Assembly (NCBI GenBank): GCA_002256435.1
Contig: NKJC01000005.1
Span: forward strand, 1-64,000
Direction: 5' to 3'
Length of the DNA stretch: 64,000 bases
Source of the DNA: Chitinophagaceae bacterium BSSC1
GTDB lineage: Bacteria > Bacteroidota > Bacteroidia > Chitinophagales > Chitinophagaceae
Within the stretch, counting starts at the first letter, position 1; every line of letters starts with the position of its first letter. Positions 51,687-59,621 of this stretch are shown piece after piece. The notes beneath the pieces were generated by a model. That model was not told the DNA's origin. It saw only the letters and a program-made list of their open reading frames with translations, and did not search any database. The translations under genes were made by a program, and so were the position numbers.

Positions 51687-54600
51687 TTAGCTACATCCCA
51701 TGCTATTGCCACAGTTCAGGCATTTGTAACAAGTACCGCTGCGGATGGTGATATGTCCGCAAGTGTTGCAAGAAGGCGCATCGCTCTGCATGTTCTTAGC
51801 CGCTTGGTTTACAGCGTCCATACCATACTCAGCTTTAACAGCCACCTTTTCAACTTTCTGTGCAACCGGAGCAGTGGTGCTAGCAGCGGCAGGCGCTGTT
51901 ACACGAATACTGCTCAACTCAGGCTTTCCCACAAAAAGGGATTCTCCCTCCTCTTCACCGGTATTGCCAACCGATGGTTTATCCAGCACGTGTACCAAAT
52001 CGGTACGGTCTAGATATTCATAAGCCAGAGCGCGGAATACAAAGTCAACCAAAGATGTAGTGGTCTTGATATTTGGATGATCCACCATACCGGCTGGTTC
52101 AAATTTGGTAAAGACAAATTTCTCTACAAATTCATCCAGTGGCACACCGTATTGCAAGCCAACAGAAATGGCAATCGCAAAACAGTTCATCAAGCTTCTA
52201 AGGGTAGAACCCTCTTTGGCCAAGTCTATAAAGATTTCTCCCAATGTTCCATCTTGGTATTCACCAGTGCGCAAGAACAATACCTGTCCGTTGATCTTGG
52301 CTTTTTGGGTAAATCCTCTACGTTTTGCAGGAAGCGATTTTCTTTCTACAATCTTAGACAATGCGCGTTTGAGTTGTGTATCAGAAGATGCCTGCATACG
52401 CTTGGTTACTTCTTCTAATAATTCTTCAACGGTTAATTTGCCTAGGTCTACAATATTGCTTTCTGGTGCTGCATTTTCTTCTGCAACTACTTCATCAGCA
52501 GCTTCTTCAGATTTTTTCTTCTTGTCAGATTTGTTGCTCAAAGGCTGGCTTAGTTTAGAACCATCGCGATACAGCGCATTGGCTTTAAGACCCAAGCTCC
52601 AGCTCAAGTGATAGCATTCAGCAATCTCTTCTACCTTGGCTTCATTTGGAAGGTTGATGGTTTTAGAAATAGCACCACTCAAGAATGGTTGACAAGCAGC
52701 CATCATTTTAATGTGGCCATGTGCGTGAATATAACGCTCACCTTTTTTACCACACTTGTTAGCGCAGTCAAATACTGGCAAGTGTTCTGGTTTTAACAAA
52801 GGCGCACCTTCAATGGTCATGGTACCGCAGATATAGTCATTTGCTGCATCAATCTCATCTTCTGTAAAGCCAACTGCTTCAAGCAAGTTAAAGCTCCAGT
52901 CACTGTACTCTGCTTCAGTAAATCCAAGGCGTTGCATACAAGCATCACCCAAGGTAAAGCGGTTAAAGATGAATCCTATTTCAAAGGCAGAACGGGCAGC
53001 GCCATTCAGTTTTTCAATTTCTTCTTGGGTAAATCCTTTTTCAGCCAAAGTCTTGTTATTGATAAACGGAGACTTTTCAAAGCTGGCAGCGCCCACCGCA
53101 TATTGCTCAATAGCCAATGCTTCTTCTGGGCTATAACCCAAGTTCTTCAAGGCTGCAGGAACAGATTGGTTGATGATTTTGAAATATCCACCACCAGATA
53201 ATTTTTTGAATTTCACCAAGGCAAAATCAGGTTCAACACCAGTAGTATCGCAATCCATTACTAGTCCAATGGTTCCAGTAGGTGCAATCACGGTTGTTTG
53301 CGCGTTGCGATAGCCGTGTTTTTCACCCAATTGAACTGCATCGTCCCAAGCTTTGGTAGCGTGTTTTAATAAGATATCTGGACAGTATTTGGCGTTGATC
53401 CCAACTGGTTTCACGCTCAATCCTTCATAAGCTTCATTAGCATCATATGCAGCAGCACGGTGGTTGCGCATCACGCGAAGCATGTCTTTCTCATTTTCTT
53501 TATATCTAGGGAAAGCGCCTAAGAAGGCAGCCATCTCTGCAGATGTTTTATAAGCAATACCTGTCATGATAGCGGTAATTGCACCTGCAATACCACGAGC
53601 TTCTTCACTATCATAAGGAATACCACTAACCATGAGCATAGTACCCAAGTTGGCAAAACCAAGACCCAATGTGCGGTAATCGTAAGACAATTCAGCTACT
53701 TCTTTAGAAGGGAACTGCGCCATCAATACAGAGATTTCCAAAACAGTTGTCCACAAACGGCAAGTGTATTCAAATCCTTCAACATCAAATTTATTATTGC
53801 TGGTGTCAAAGAATTTCATCAGGTTGGCAGAAGCCAAGTTACAAGCCGTATTGTCTAAGAACATGTACTCAGAGCAAGGGTTAGAAGCATTGATGCGACC
53901 ACCTTGAGGACAAGTATGCCATTCATTGATAGTAGTATCATATTGTGTACCAGGATCAGCGCAACTCCAAGCAGCATAAGCAATTTGATCCCAAACATCC
54001 TTAGCAGGAATTTTTTTCATCACACGACCATCGGTACGTGCTTTTAATTCCCAGTCTCCACCTTCTTCCAATACTTTGAAGAATTCGTTAGGAATACGAA
54101 TTGAGTTATTGCTGTTTTGACCAGCAACAGTCATATATGCTTCACCTTCATAGCTATTGTCATATCCAGCAGCAACCAAGGCAGCTACTTTCTTTTCTTC
54201 ACCTACTTTCCAGTTGATGAATTCCATGATTTCTGGGTGATCCAAGTCTAAGCAAACCATTTTGGCAGCCCTTCTGGTTGTACCACCACTTTTGATAGCA
54301 CCAGCAGCGCGGTCACCAATTTTCAAGAAGCTCATCAATCCGCTAGATGTACCACCACCGCTCAATTTTTCACCACCACCACGAATATGAGAGAAGTTAG
54401 TACCAACACCAGAACCATATTTAAAAATCCTGGCTTCTCTTACCCAGAGATCCATAATACCACCATCGTTTACCAAATCATCGCTCACGCTTAAGATAAA
54501 GCAAGCATGTGGTTGAGGACGCTCGTAAGCATTAGAAGATTTTTTCAGTTTGCCGTCTTTGGCGTCTACATAGTAGTGACCCTGAGGTTTACCAATAATA

Positions 54601-55040
54601 CCATAGCTCTCGTGCAAACCAGTATTAAACCATTGTGGTGAATTAGGAACGCATGCTTGATTCAAGATGCTATAAGCCAACTCATCATAAAAAATTTGTG
54701 CGTCTTGTTCAGAAGCAAAATACCCATAACGCTCACCCCAAACGCGCCAGCAATTGGCCATACGGTGCGCCACTTGTTTCACGCTGGTTTCCCTTCCCAA
54801 AGAACCATCGGCTTGTGGTACACCCGCTTTGCGGAAATATTTTTGTGCTAAGATATCGGTGGCAATCTGGCTCCACTGTTTTGGCACTTCCACATTGTTC
54901 ATCTCAAATACTTTCTCACCGTTTGGATTTTTTATCACGCTATCACGGTAATCATATTCAAACATGTCATAGGGAGTCACACCATCTTTGGTGAACCTGC
55001 GGGTAAACTGTAAGCCTTTTGCCTTGGAAGGAGTAGCCAT
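51687..55040 (-). CDS. nrdJ: Class II (adenosylcobalamin-dependent) ribonucleotide reductase
   Basis: 1117 residues; reduces ribonucleotides to deoxyribonucleotides using coenzyme B12 and so does not need oxygen. The N-terminal ATP-cone-free start leads to a catalytic barrel with the N-P-C-S-E-Y motif (N-A-S-N-P-C-S-E-Y-M-F-L-D-N-T-A-C-N-L) near residue 390 and a glycyl-rich SGGGYFKI; the shuttle cysteines lie at the C-terminus in C-N-T-C-G and C-Y-K-C-L-N-C-G. A charged linker at about 830-855 (KSDKKKKSEEAADE) joins the tail domain. Length is normal for the large NrdJ type. No B12 riboswitch is visible upstream, but a cluster of DnaA-box-like sites is. Confidence 0.95.
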   Translation of the reverse strand: MATPSKAKGLQFTRRFTKDGVTPYDMFEYDYRDSVIKNPNGEKVFEMNNVEVPKQWSQIATDILAQKYFRKAGVPQADGSLGRETSVKQVAHRMANCWRVWGERYGYFASEQDAQIFYDELAYSILNQACVPNSPQWFNTGLHESYGIIGKPQGHYYVDAKDGKLKKSSNAYERPQPHACFILSVSDDLVNDGGIMDLWVREARIFKYGSGVGTNFSHIRGGGEKLSGGGTSSGLMSFLKIGDRAAGAIKSGGTTRRAAKMVCLDLDHPEIMEFINWKVGEEKKVAALVAAGYDNSYEGEAYMTVAGQNSNNSIRIPNEFFKVLEEGGDWELKARTDGRVMKKIPAKDVWDQIAYAAWSCADPGTQYDTTINEWHTCPQGGRINASNPCSEYMFLDNTACNLASANLMKFFDTSNNKFDVEGFEYTCRLWTTVLEISVLMAQFPSKEVAELSYDYRTLGLGFANLGTMLMVSGIPYDSEEARGIAGAITAIMTGIAYKTSAEMAAFLGAFPRYKENEKDMLRVMRNHRAAAYDANEAYEGLSVKPVGINAKYCPDILLKHATKAWDDAVQLGEKHGYRNAQTTVIAPTGTIGLVMDCDTTGVEPDFALVKFKKLSGGGYFKIINQSVPAALKNLGYSPEEALAIEQYAVGAASFEKSPFINNKTLAEKGFTQEEIEKLNGAARSAFEIGFIFNRFTLGDACMQRLGFTEAEYSDWSFNLLEAVGFTEDEIDAANDYICGTMTIEGAPLLKPEHLPVFDCANKCGKKGERYIHAHGHIKMMAACQPFLSGAISKTINLPNEAKVEEIAECYHLSWSLGLKANALYRDGSKLSQPLSNKSDKKKKSEEAADEVVAEENAAPESNIVDLGKLTVEELLEEVTKRMQASSDTQLKRALSKIVERKSLPAKRRGFTQKAKINGQVLFLRTGEYQDGTLGEIFIDLAKEGSTLRSLMNCFAIAISVGLQYGVPLDEFVEKFVFTKFEPAGMVDHPNIKTTTSLVDFVFRALAYEYLDRTDLVHVLDKPSVGNTGEEEGESLFVGKPELSSIRVTAPAAASTTAPVAQKVEKVAVKAEYGMDAVNQAAKNMQSDAPSCNTCGHITIRSGTCYKCLNCGNSMGCS

Positions 55041-55442
55041 AATCGGAGCGTATTATTTTGTTCTGGGTAATTGGTTATAAGCCCCGTTAACTAATTGTTA
55101 AGCGGTAGACGAAAATATCCTTCCATGGCCGATTTTCAATTTTGTAAATATCAACAGGTTGTGGAAAAGGAATGTGAATAATCCCAAACCTCAAAACAGG
55201 GTTGAATTTGCTGAAATGTCCACAGATGTACACAATTATTTGTGGAAAAATTAAGCGTTGAACCAAGTATTATACGTAAATAGAAAAACCTTATACAATT
55301 CCCTGATTTCCCGTCTAGACAGGTGAATATCTAGATAATAAACACCCTATTTGACTATAATTGGAGAAACAGTTGAACAATAAACACCATAAACAAAAAC
55401 TTTTTTGCATTTTTGTAGCCAAGGAACCATTCCAATTCTTAC
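55041..55442. promoter_or_regulatory. Divergent regulatory region of nrdJ and the GGGP synthase gene
   Basis: 402 bp without a gene. DnaA-box-like sequences (consensus TTATNCACA) cluster at 55160-55249: TGTGGAAAA at 55160-55168 and 55241-55249, TGTGAATAA at 55173-55181 (each 8 of 9 on the reverse strand) and ATGTCCACA at 55216-55224 (7 of 9). On the plus strand CATTTTTG (55408-55415) is a one-mismatch -7 box for the GGGP synthase gene. I do not see a cobalamin riboswitch or an NrdR box pair. Confidence 0.4.
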
Positions 55443-56198
55443 ATGAAACAGGCAATCTATCAACAATTTGTAGCGAAAAAACAGCAGGGAAAGAAGTCAT
55501 TTGCCGTGCTGGTTGATCCAGACAAGGTAGATGCAACCAAGATTGAAGAGTTGGTACAGTTAGCGGTTTCAGCCAAAGTGGACTACTTTTTTGTTGGAGG
55601 TAGCTTGGTTATTTCTAACCATCTAGACGAGTGTATTCAACAGATAAAAGCTTCCTGTTCAATTCCCGTGATACTTTTTCCAGGTTCACCCTCCCAGCTC
55701 AGCAAATGGGCAGATGCCCTGCTGTATTTGTCTCTGATTTCTGGTAGAAACCCTGAATTATTGATTGGTCAACACGTGATCAGCGCCCCCTTTGTACGCA
55801 AAAGTGGCTTAGAAATCATGCCAACCGGTTATATGGTGGTAGACGGAGGAGCACCAACCACGGTTTCTTATATCTCAAACGCCTCACCCATTCCGGCAGA
55901 CAAGAATGAAATTGCACTCTGCACGGCCATGGCGGGAGAAATGTTGGGTATGAAACTGATTTATATGGATGCTGGAAGTGGTGCCAAAAGGGCCATTACA
56001 GAAGCCATGATTGAAAAAGTGGCCAAGAATATTGAAGTTCCCTTGATTGTAGGTGGCGGTATCACCACCCCCGAAAAAGCTTATTTAAACTGCAAGGCTG
56101 GCGCCGATATTATTGTAGTAGGCAATGCCATTGAAAAAGACCCTACCCTGATTGCAGAAATCAGCGCAGCTATTCACAGCGTTCCAGTGATTGCTTAA
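55443..56198 (+). CDS. Geranylgeranylglyceryl phosphate synthase family protein (PcrB-like, group II)
   Basis: 251 residues; a TIM-barrel prenyltransferase joining an isoprenoid diphosphate to sn-glycerol-1-phosphate, the first step of archaeal-type ether lipids. Motifs: A-V-L-V-D-P-D-K near residue 23, V-G-G-S near 52, L-F-P-G-S-P-S-Q, M-P-T-G-Y-M-V-V-D-G-G, Y-M-D-A-G-S-G-A (phosphate and substrate loop) and V-G-G-G-I with A-D-I-I-V-V-G-N-A. Bacteroidota enzymes of this group have been characterised. The biological product in such bacteria is not settled. It stands alone in its direction and converges on the M28 gene. Confidence 0.93.
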   Translation: MKQAIYQQFVAKKQQGKKSFAVLVDPDKVDATKIEELVQLAVSAKVDYFFVGGSLVISNHLDECIQQIKASCSIPVILFPGSPSQLSKWADALLYLSLISGRNPELLIGQHVISAPFVRKSGLEIMPTGYMVVDGGAPTTVSYISNASPIPADKNEIALCTAMAGEMLGMKLIYMDAGSGAKRAITEAMIEKVAKNIEVPLIVGGGITTPEKAYLNCKAGADIIVVGNAIEKDPTLIAEISAAIHSVPVIA

Positions 56199-56217
56199 TT
56201 CAACATCTTCCTGACAC

Positions 56218-56245
56218 AAAAAAGCCCAGCAGTTGCCTGCTGAGC
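56218..56245 (-). terminator. Terminator after the M28 peptidase gene
   Basis: On the minus strand GCTCAGCAG, loop GCAA, CTGCTGGGC (56224-56245, one G-T pair) is followed by six T residues (56218-56223). It is 24 bp past the stop codon and also close to the GGGP synthase end. Confidence 0.85.
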
Positions 56246-56269
56246 CCAGTTATGTTTGAAAGAGTGCAA

Positions 56270-57550
56270 TTACCTCAATCCAGCTACATTCACCCTAGAA
56301 GGGGTATCTTTTCCACTCACAATGCCCTTTGAGCTAAGCGCGATAGATTTGATAATCCTAGCCATATTTTCCATATCTAGTGTTCCAATCTCATCAGACA
56401 CTTTGTGGTAATTGGGTTCGCTATCCATTTTAGAAGTAGAAATGGTATGAGCTGGCACACCCAATCTAGCCAAAGTGGCGTTATCAGAGCGATAGAACAG
56501 ATTTTGATCGGTGTATGGATCTGGGTGAAAAGTAAAACCAGTTCCTTCTAAATTGGCTTGCAAAATCTTACCCATATCGGTTTGTTCATAACCGGTGATA
56601 TAAGCAGAATTGGTTCCCCACTTGCTTTCTGTACCAATCATTTCAATATTGAACATGGCTTTTACGTCATCGGGATTAAATTGTCGGGAGCAATAAGTAG
56701 CACCAAAGCCACCCACTTCTTCTGCGGTAAATGCCACAAAAATCAAGGTGCGTTCATTGTCTTTTTTGGCTTTAAAATATTTAGCCAACATCATTACAGC
56801 AGTAGTACCAGCTGCGTCATCGTTAGCTCCATTGTAGATGGAATCATTGTTCACAGCCTTACCAATACCCAAGTGGTCATAGTGACCAGAGAATATCACG
56901 TATTCGTTTTTCTTGCTCTTACCAGGCAAAACACCAATCACATTGGCCAATTTTTGCTCGGTAAATTCGTGCTTAGAACTAACGGTAAAGGTTTTGGGTT
57001 GTTCAGCAGCCATCACAAATACCACGCTATTATCGGCTTTGAACAATTGTCTTTTTAAACCAGTTAATCGGCCAAATGTTTTGGCAAAACTGGTATCTAC
57101 GGTAACAAAATAATTCTTACCAGATTGCACGTACTTGCTAGCTTCACTAAACAAGTTGGCGCCTTTGGCAATCATCACTTTTTCATAACCACTGGTTTCA
57201 CTGATATTTAAATCTGCTTGACAAGTAACCACAATCACATCTCTACTATCTACCGCTACTCCGTTGAAATTGCAGCTAGCATTGATAAACTTTGGTTTCA
57301 CCATCACAAATTCTTGCAAATAAGTACCACTGTTTTTCCAGGTTTGTAAACCGGTTTGTTTGAATTCGTCTGCAATAAAAGCAGCTGCTTTTTCAATAGC
57401 TGGACTAAAGGTTCTGCGGCCCTGCATCTCATCAGAAGCAAGTGTGCGTTCAATACGTTCTACTTCTTTGGCATTGATAATTTCATCAATATTTTGGGCT
57501 TGCGCCGATAGTGCTAAAAAGCTAGCAGCTAGGATAAATAATTGTTTCAT
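56270..57550 (-). CDS. M28-family zinc aminopeptidase, exported
   Basis: 426 residues with a signal peptide (1-18, ALSAQA-QNID). The metallopeptidase domain has the metal ligands of M28: H in F-S-G-H-Y-D-H-L-G, D in G-A-N-D-D-A-A-G, E-E in A-F-T-A-E-E-V-G-G, the acidic residue in F-N-I-E-M-I-G and H in V-P-A-H-T-I-S. An N-terminal PA-like insert lies at about 100-210. It probably trims peptides in the periplasm or outside the cell. ATG codons at 57565 and 57550 both follow the promoter; 57550 gives the standard MKQLFILA signal. The longer frame (57607) begins upstream of the promoter. Confidence 0.9.
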   Translation of the reverse strand: MKQLFILAASFLALSAQAQNIDEIINAKEVERIERTLASDEMQGRRTFSPAIEKAAAFIADEFKQTGLQTWKNSGTYLQEFVMVKPKFINASCNFNGVAVDSRDVIVVTCQADLNISETSGYEKVMIAKGANLFSEASKYVQSGKNYFVTVDTSFAKTFGRLTGLKRQLFKADNSVVFVMAAEQPKTFTVSSKHEFTEQKLANVIGVLPGKSKKNEYVIFSGHYDHLGIGKAVNNDSIYNGANDDAAGTTAVMMLAKYFKAKKDNERTLIFVAFTAEEVGGFGATYCSRQFNPDDVKAMFNIEMIGTESKWGTNSAYITGYEQTDMGKILQANLEGTGFTFHPDPYTDQNLFYRSDNATLARLGVPAHTISTSKMDSEPNYHKVSDEIGTLDMENMARIIKSIALSSKGIVSGKDTPSRVNVAGLR

Positions 57551-57565
57551 ATAGTGTTGGTTCAT

Positions 57566-57600
57566 CTTAAATAAAATAGGCGAATCCAAAAGTATCCGCC
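57566..57600 (-). terminator. Terminator of the LytT gene, overlapping the next promoter
   Basis: On the minus strand GGCGGAT (57594-57600) and ATTCGCC (57579-57585) pair with one G-U, followed by TATTTTATTT. The loop contains a large part of TACTTTTG, which is the promoter box of the M28 gene. Confidence 0.65.
57587..57594 (-). promoter_or_regulatory. M28 gene -7 box inside the terminator hairpin
   Basis: TACTTTTG, a perfect TAnnTTTG box, 21 nt before the ATG at 57565 and 36 nt before that at 57550. No TTTG is seen at the -33 distance. Confidence 0.5.
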
Positions 57601-57625
57601 TATTCAAATATAATTGTTAGAAGTC

Positions 57626-58357
57626 TTACAAACTCATCATTTCTTTAAATTTCACCGTTTGTCTGCGGCTCACTTCAATTTTCTCACCACCTTTTAGATC
57701 TACCAATAAACCACCATTGAAATAGGGTTCAATTTTTTCAATCCAACGTAGGTTAATGATATGCTTTCGGTTAGCACGGAAGAACATACGTTCATCCAGT
57801 CTTTCTTCTAATGCATTGAGTGATTTTAAGATCAGTGGTTTATTGGTTCCAAAAAATACTTTGGCATAGTTTCCAACACTTTCAAACAAACGAATCTCTC
57901 CTAGTTTTACAAACCAGCAACGCTCACCGTCTTTTACAAATACTTGGTCAAATTCGGTTAAAGGACCACGATTCAAACCATTGAGACCGGCGTTTTCCTT
58001 GCTGATTTCCAAATGCAATTTTTGGATGGCATCGGCCAAGCGCTTGGGTTCTACGGGTTTTAACAAATAGTCCAAAGCATTTACTTCAAAGGCTTTGATG
58101 GCGTATTCGTCATAAGCTGTTGTAAAAATCACACGGGGTGCTTTTTCCACTTCAGCCAACAAATCAAAACCGGTTTTACCGGGCATTTGAATGTCTAGAA
58201 AAATCAAATCCGGATTTAAGGTTTCAATTTTCTCAATGCCGTCATCCACATTGGCGGCTTCTTCAATGACTTCAATGTCTGAGTGGTCTTGCAAGAGTTT
58301 TTTGAGCTCATTGCGGGCCAATCTTTCGTCGTCAATAATGATTGCTCTAATTGCCAT
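57626..58357 (-). CDS. LytTR-family response regulator
   Basis: 243 residues. Receiver domain 1-120 with D9/D10, phosphoacceptor D55 (F-L-D-I-Q-M-P-G) and K in Y-L-L-K-P-V; then a LytTR DNA-binding domain (about 140-243) with GNYAKVFFG, RANRKHIINLRWI and a terminal VSRRQTVKFKEM. It should bind direct repeats upstream of its targets as a dimer when phosphorylated by the partner kinase, encoded 17 bp upstream. Targets are not visible; the M28 gene directly downstream is a candidate. Confidence 0.93.
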   Translation of the reverse strand: MAIRAIIIDDERLARNELKKLLQDHSDIEVIEEAANVDDGIEKIETLNPDLIFLDIQMPGKTGFDLLAEVEKAPRVIFTTAYDEYAIKAFEVNALDYLLKPVEPKRLADAIQKLHLEISKENAGLNGLNRGPLTEFDQVFVKDGERCWFVKLGEIRLFESVGNYAKVFFGTNKPLILKSLNALEERLDERMFFRANRKHIINLRWIEKIEPYFNGGLLVDLKGGEKIEVSRRQTVKFKEMMSL

Positions 58358-58374
58358 AACGCTATAATCAAGGT

Positions 58375-59433
58375 TTAATAATGCAAATCTTTTACGGGCA
58401 TTTTTACTATCGCTTCTACCATGCCACCAGCCGTATCCCGAATATCAAAACTAGCTTTTCCGCCAAATAATAATTTAAGTCTGTTTCTAGTACTATTGAT
58501 CCCAAAACCATCGGCGGCAGCCTCTAAATTACCATTCAAGTGACCAGAATTCTGCACAATTAGTTCGTGGTGGTTGTCTCTGAAATCAGAAATCACACGC
58601 ACTATACCCCCTTCTTTTTGTTGGCTAATCCCATGTTTGATGGCATTCTCAACCAAGGTTTGCAACATCATGGGAGGAACCGGTTGGTCCATGGTGTCTT
58701 CATCAATATCGTACTCAATACGCAAACGGTCTTCAAAACGAATATGCTCTAAAGCCAGATAATCTTTAACAATTCCCAACTCTTTTTCAAAAGGAGCCAG
58801 CTCTAATTTCTCCGCCTGCATGCTGCTGCGCAAAATATTGCTCAACTCCGTAATGGCTGTTCTAGCCCTGTCTGGATTCTCGTCTACCAAGGCGCGAATG
58901 CTATTGAGGGCGTTAAAAATAAAATGGGGATTAATATGGCTCTTAATGGTTTTGAGTTCCAGCTCCTTAACCAAGGTTTCCAAACGCACTTTCTGAATCT
59001 CGTTTTTTCTACCCGCTTCAATATAGTGCCAAACAAAATAAATAGACGTCCAGATGAAAATCAGGGGAGAATCAAAAATCAGGTTACCCAAGAAACGCTT
59101 TTCAAAAGAGATTTTCTTAACAGGATCATATAATTTGAACCATTCCACTATGGCAGAATTGGCCATATTATAGAGTACACAAATGCTCAAAATCAACAAA
59201 GCCAACTGAAACCAACGCTGTTTCTCGGTTGGTGGGCGCATGTTAAACCGAATAATCAATAAACGGAGCAAATGGGTAAAAAACATACCGGCAAAAACGC
59301 CAATGGCCAACCTAGAATAGAAGATATTGGTGTATTTCTGCTCAAAAACAAAAGCAAAAAATACCATGGCAAGGCTGTAAAACAACCAACCGCCCAACTG
59401 GCACCACCAATATGCAGAAATTTTCCATCTCAT
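58375..59433 (-). CDS. LytS-type sensor histidine kinase
   Basis: 352 residues. Four membrane helices at about 8-140 (WWCQLGGWLFYSLAMVFF, LAIGVFAGMFF and others) without an extra periplasmic sensor domain; the histidine kinase core of the His_kinase family starts with I-K-S-H-I-N-P-H-F-I-F-N-A-L-N-S-I, followed by an ATPase domain with T-L-V-E-N-A-I-K-H-G and G-F-G-I-N-S-T. A longer frame from 59493 (TTG) is rejected because TATCTTTG lies 7 nt before the ATG at 59433. First gene of the two-component unit. Confidence 0.92.
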   Translation of the reverse strand: MRWKISAYWWCQLGGWLFYSLAMVFFAFVFEQKYTNIFYSRLAIGVFAGMFFTHLLRLLIIRFNMRPPTEKQRWFQLALLILSICVLYNMANSAIVEWFKLYDPVKKISFEKRFLGNLIFDSPLIFIWTSIYFVWHYIEAGRKNEIQKVRLETLVKELELKTIKSHINPHFIFNALNSIRALVDENPDRARTAITELSNILRSSMQAEKLELAPFEKELGIVKDYLALEHIRFEDRLRIEYDIDEDTMDQPVPPMMLQTLVENAIKHGISQQKEGGIVRVISDFRDNHHELIVQNSGHLNGNLEAAADGFGINSTRNRLKLLFGGKASFDIRDTAGGMVEAIVKMPVKDLHY

Positions 59434-59440
59434 GTTCCTG

Positions 59441-59448
59441 CAAAGATA
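59441..59448 (-). promoter_or_regulatory. Histidine kinase -7 box
   Basis: TATCTTTG on the minus strand, a perfect TAnnTTTG, followed by seven nt and ATG 59433. It fixes the start and implies a very short leader. No -33 TTTG is seen. Confidence 0.5.
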
Positions 59449-59621
59449 TCCTCTAAACAAGGCCCAGCTGCTCCATTTTGGGATTAAAGGCAAAATCGGT
59501 ATCTGTTTGGCAGAAAATCCCCTTACCCGCGGCGAACTATCTGTTTCAAAGGGTGTTGTAGTATTTTAACGGCAGCTTTTGCAAGCCGTAAATGCTTATT
59601 TTTACATCTAAATAAAGTCTC

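Noticed and set aside
55041..55200. Cobalamin riboswitch upstream of the B12-dependent reductase
   Set aside because: I do not find the B12-box core or the conserved pseudoknot pieces in the minus-strand leader.
55160..55249. Chromosomal replication origin
   Set aside because: The DnaA-box-like sites are imperfect, and no dnaA, dnaN or other origin-associated gene is nearby; kept only as a regulatory possibility.
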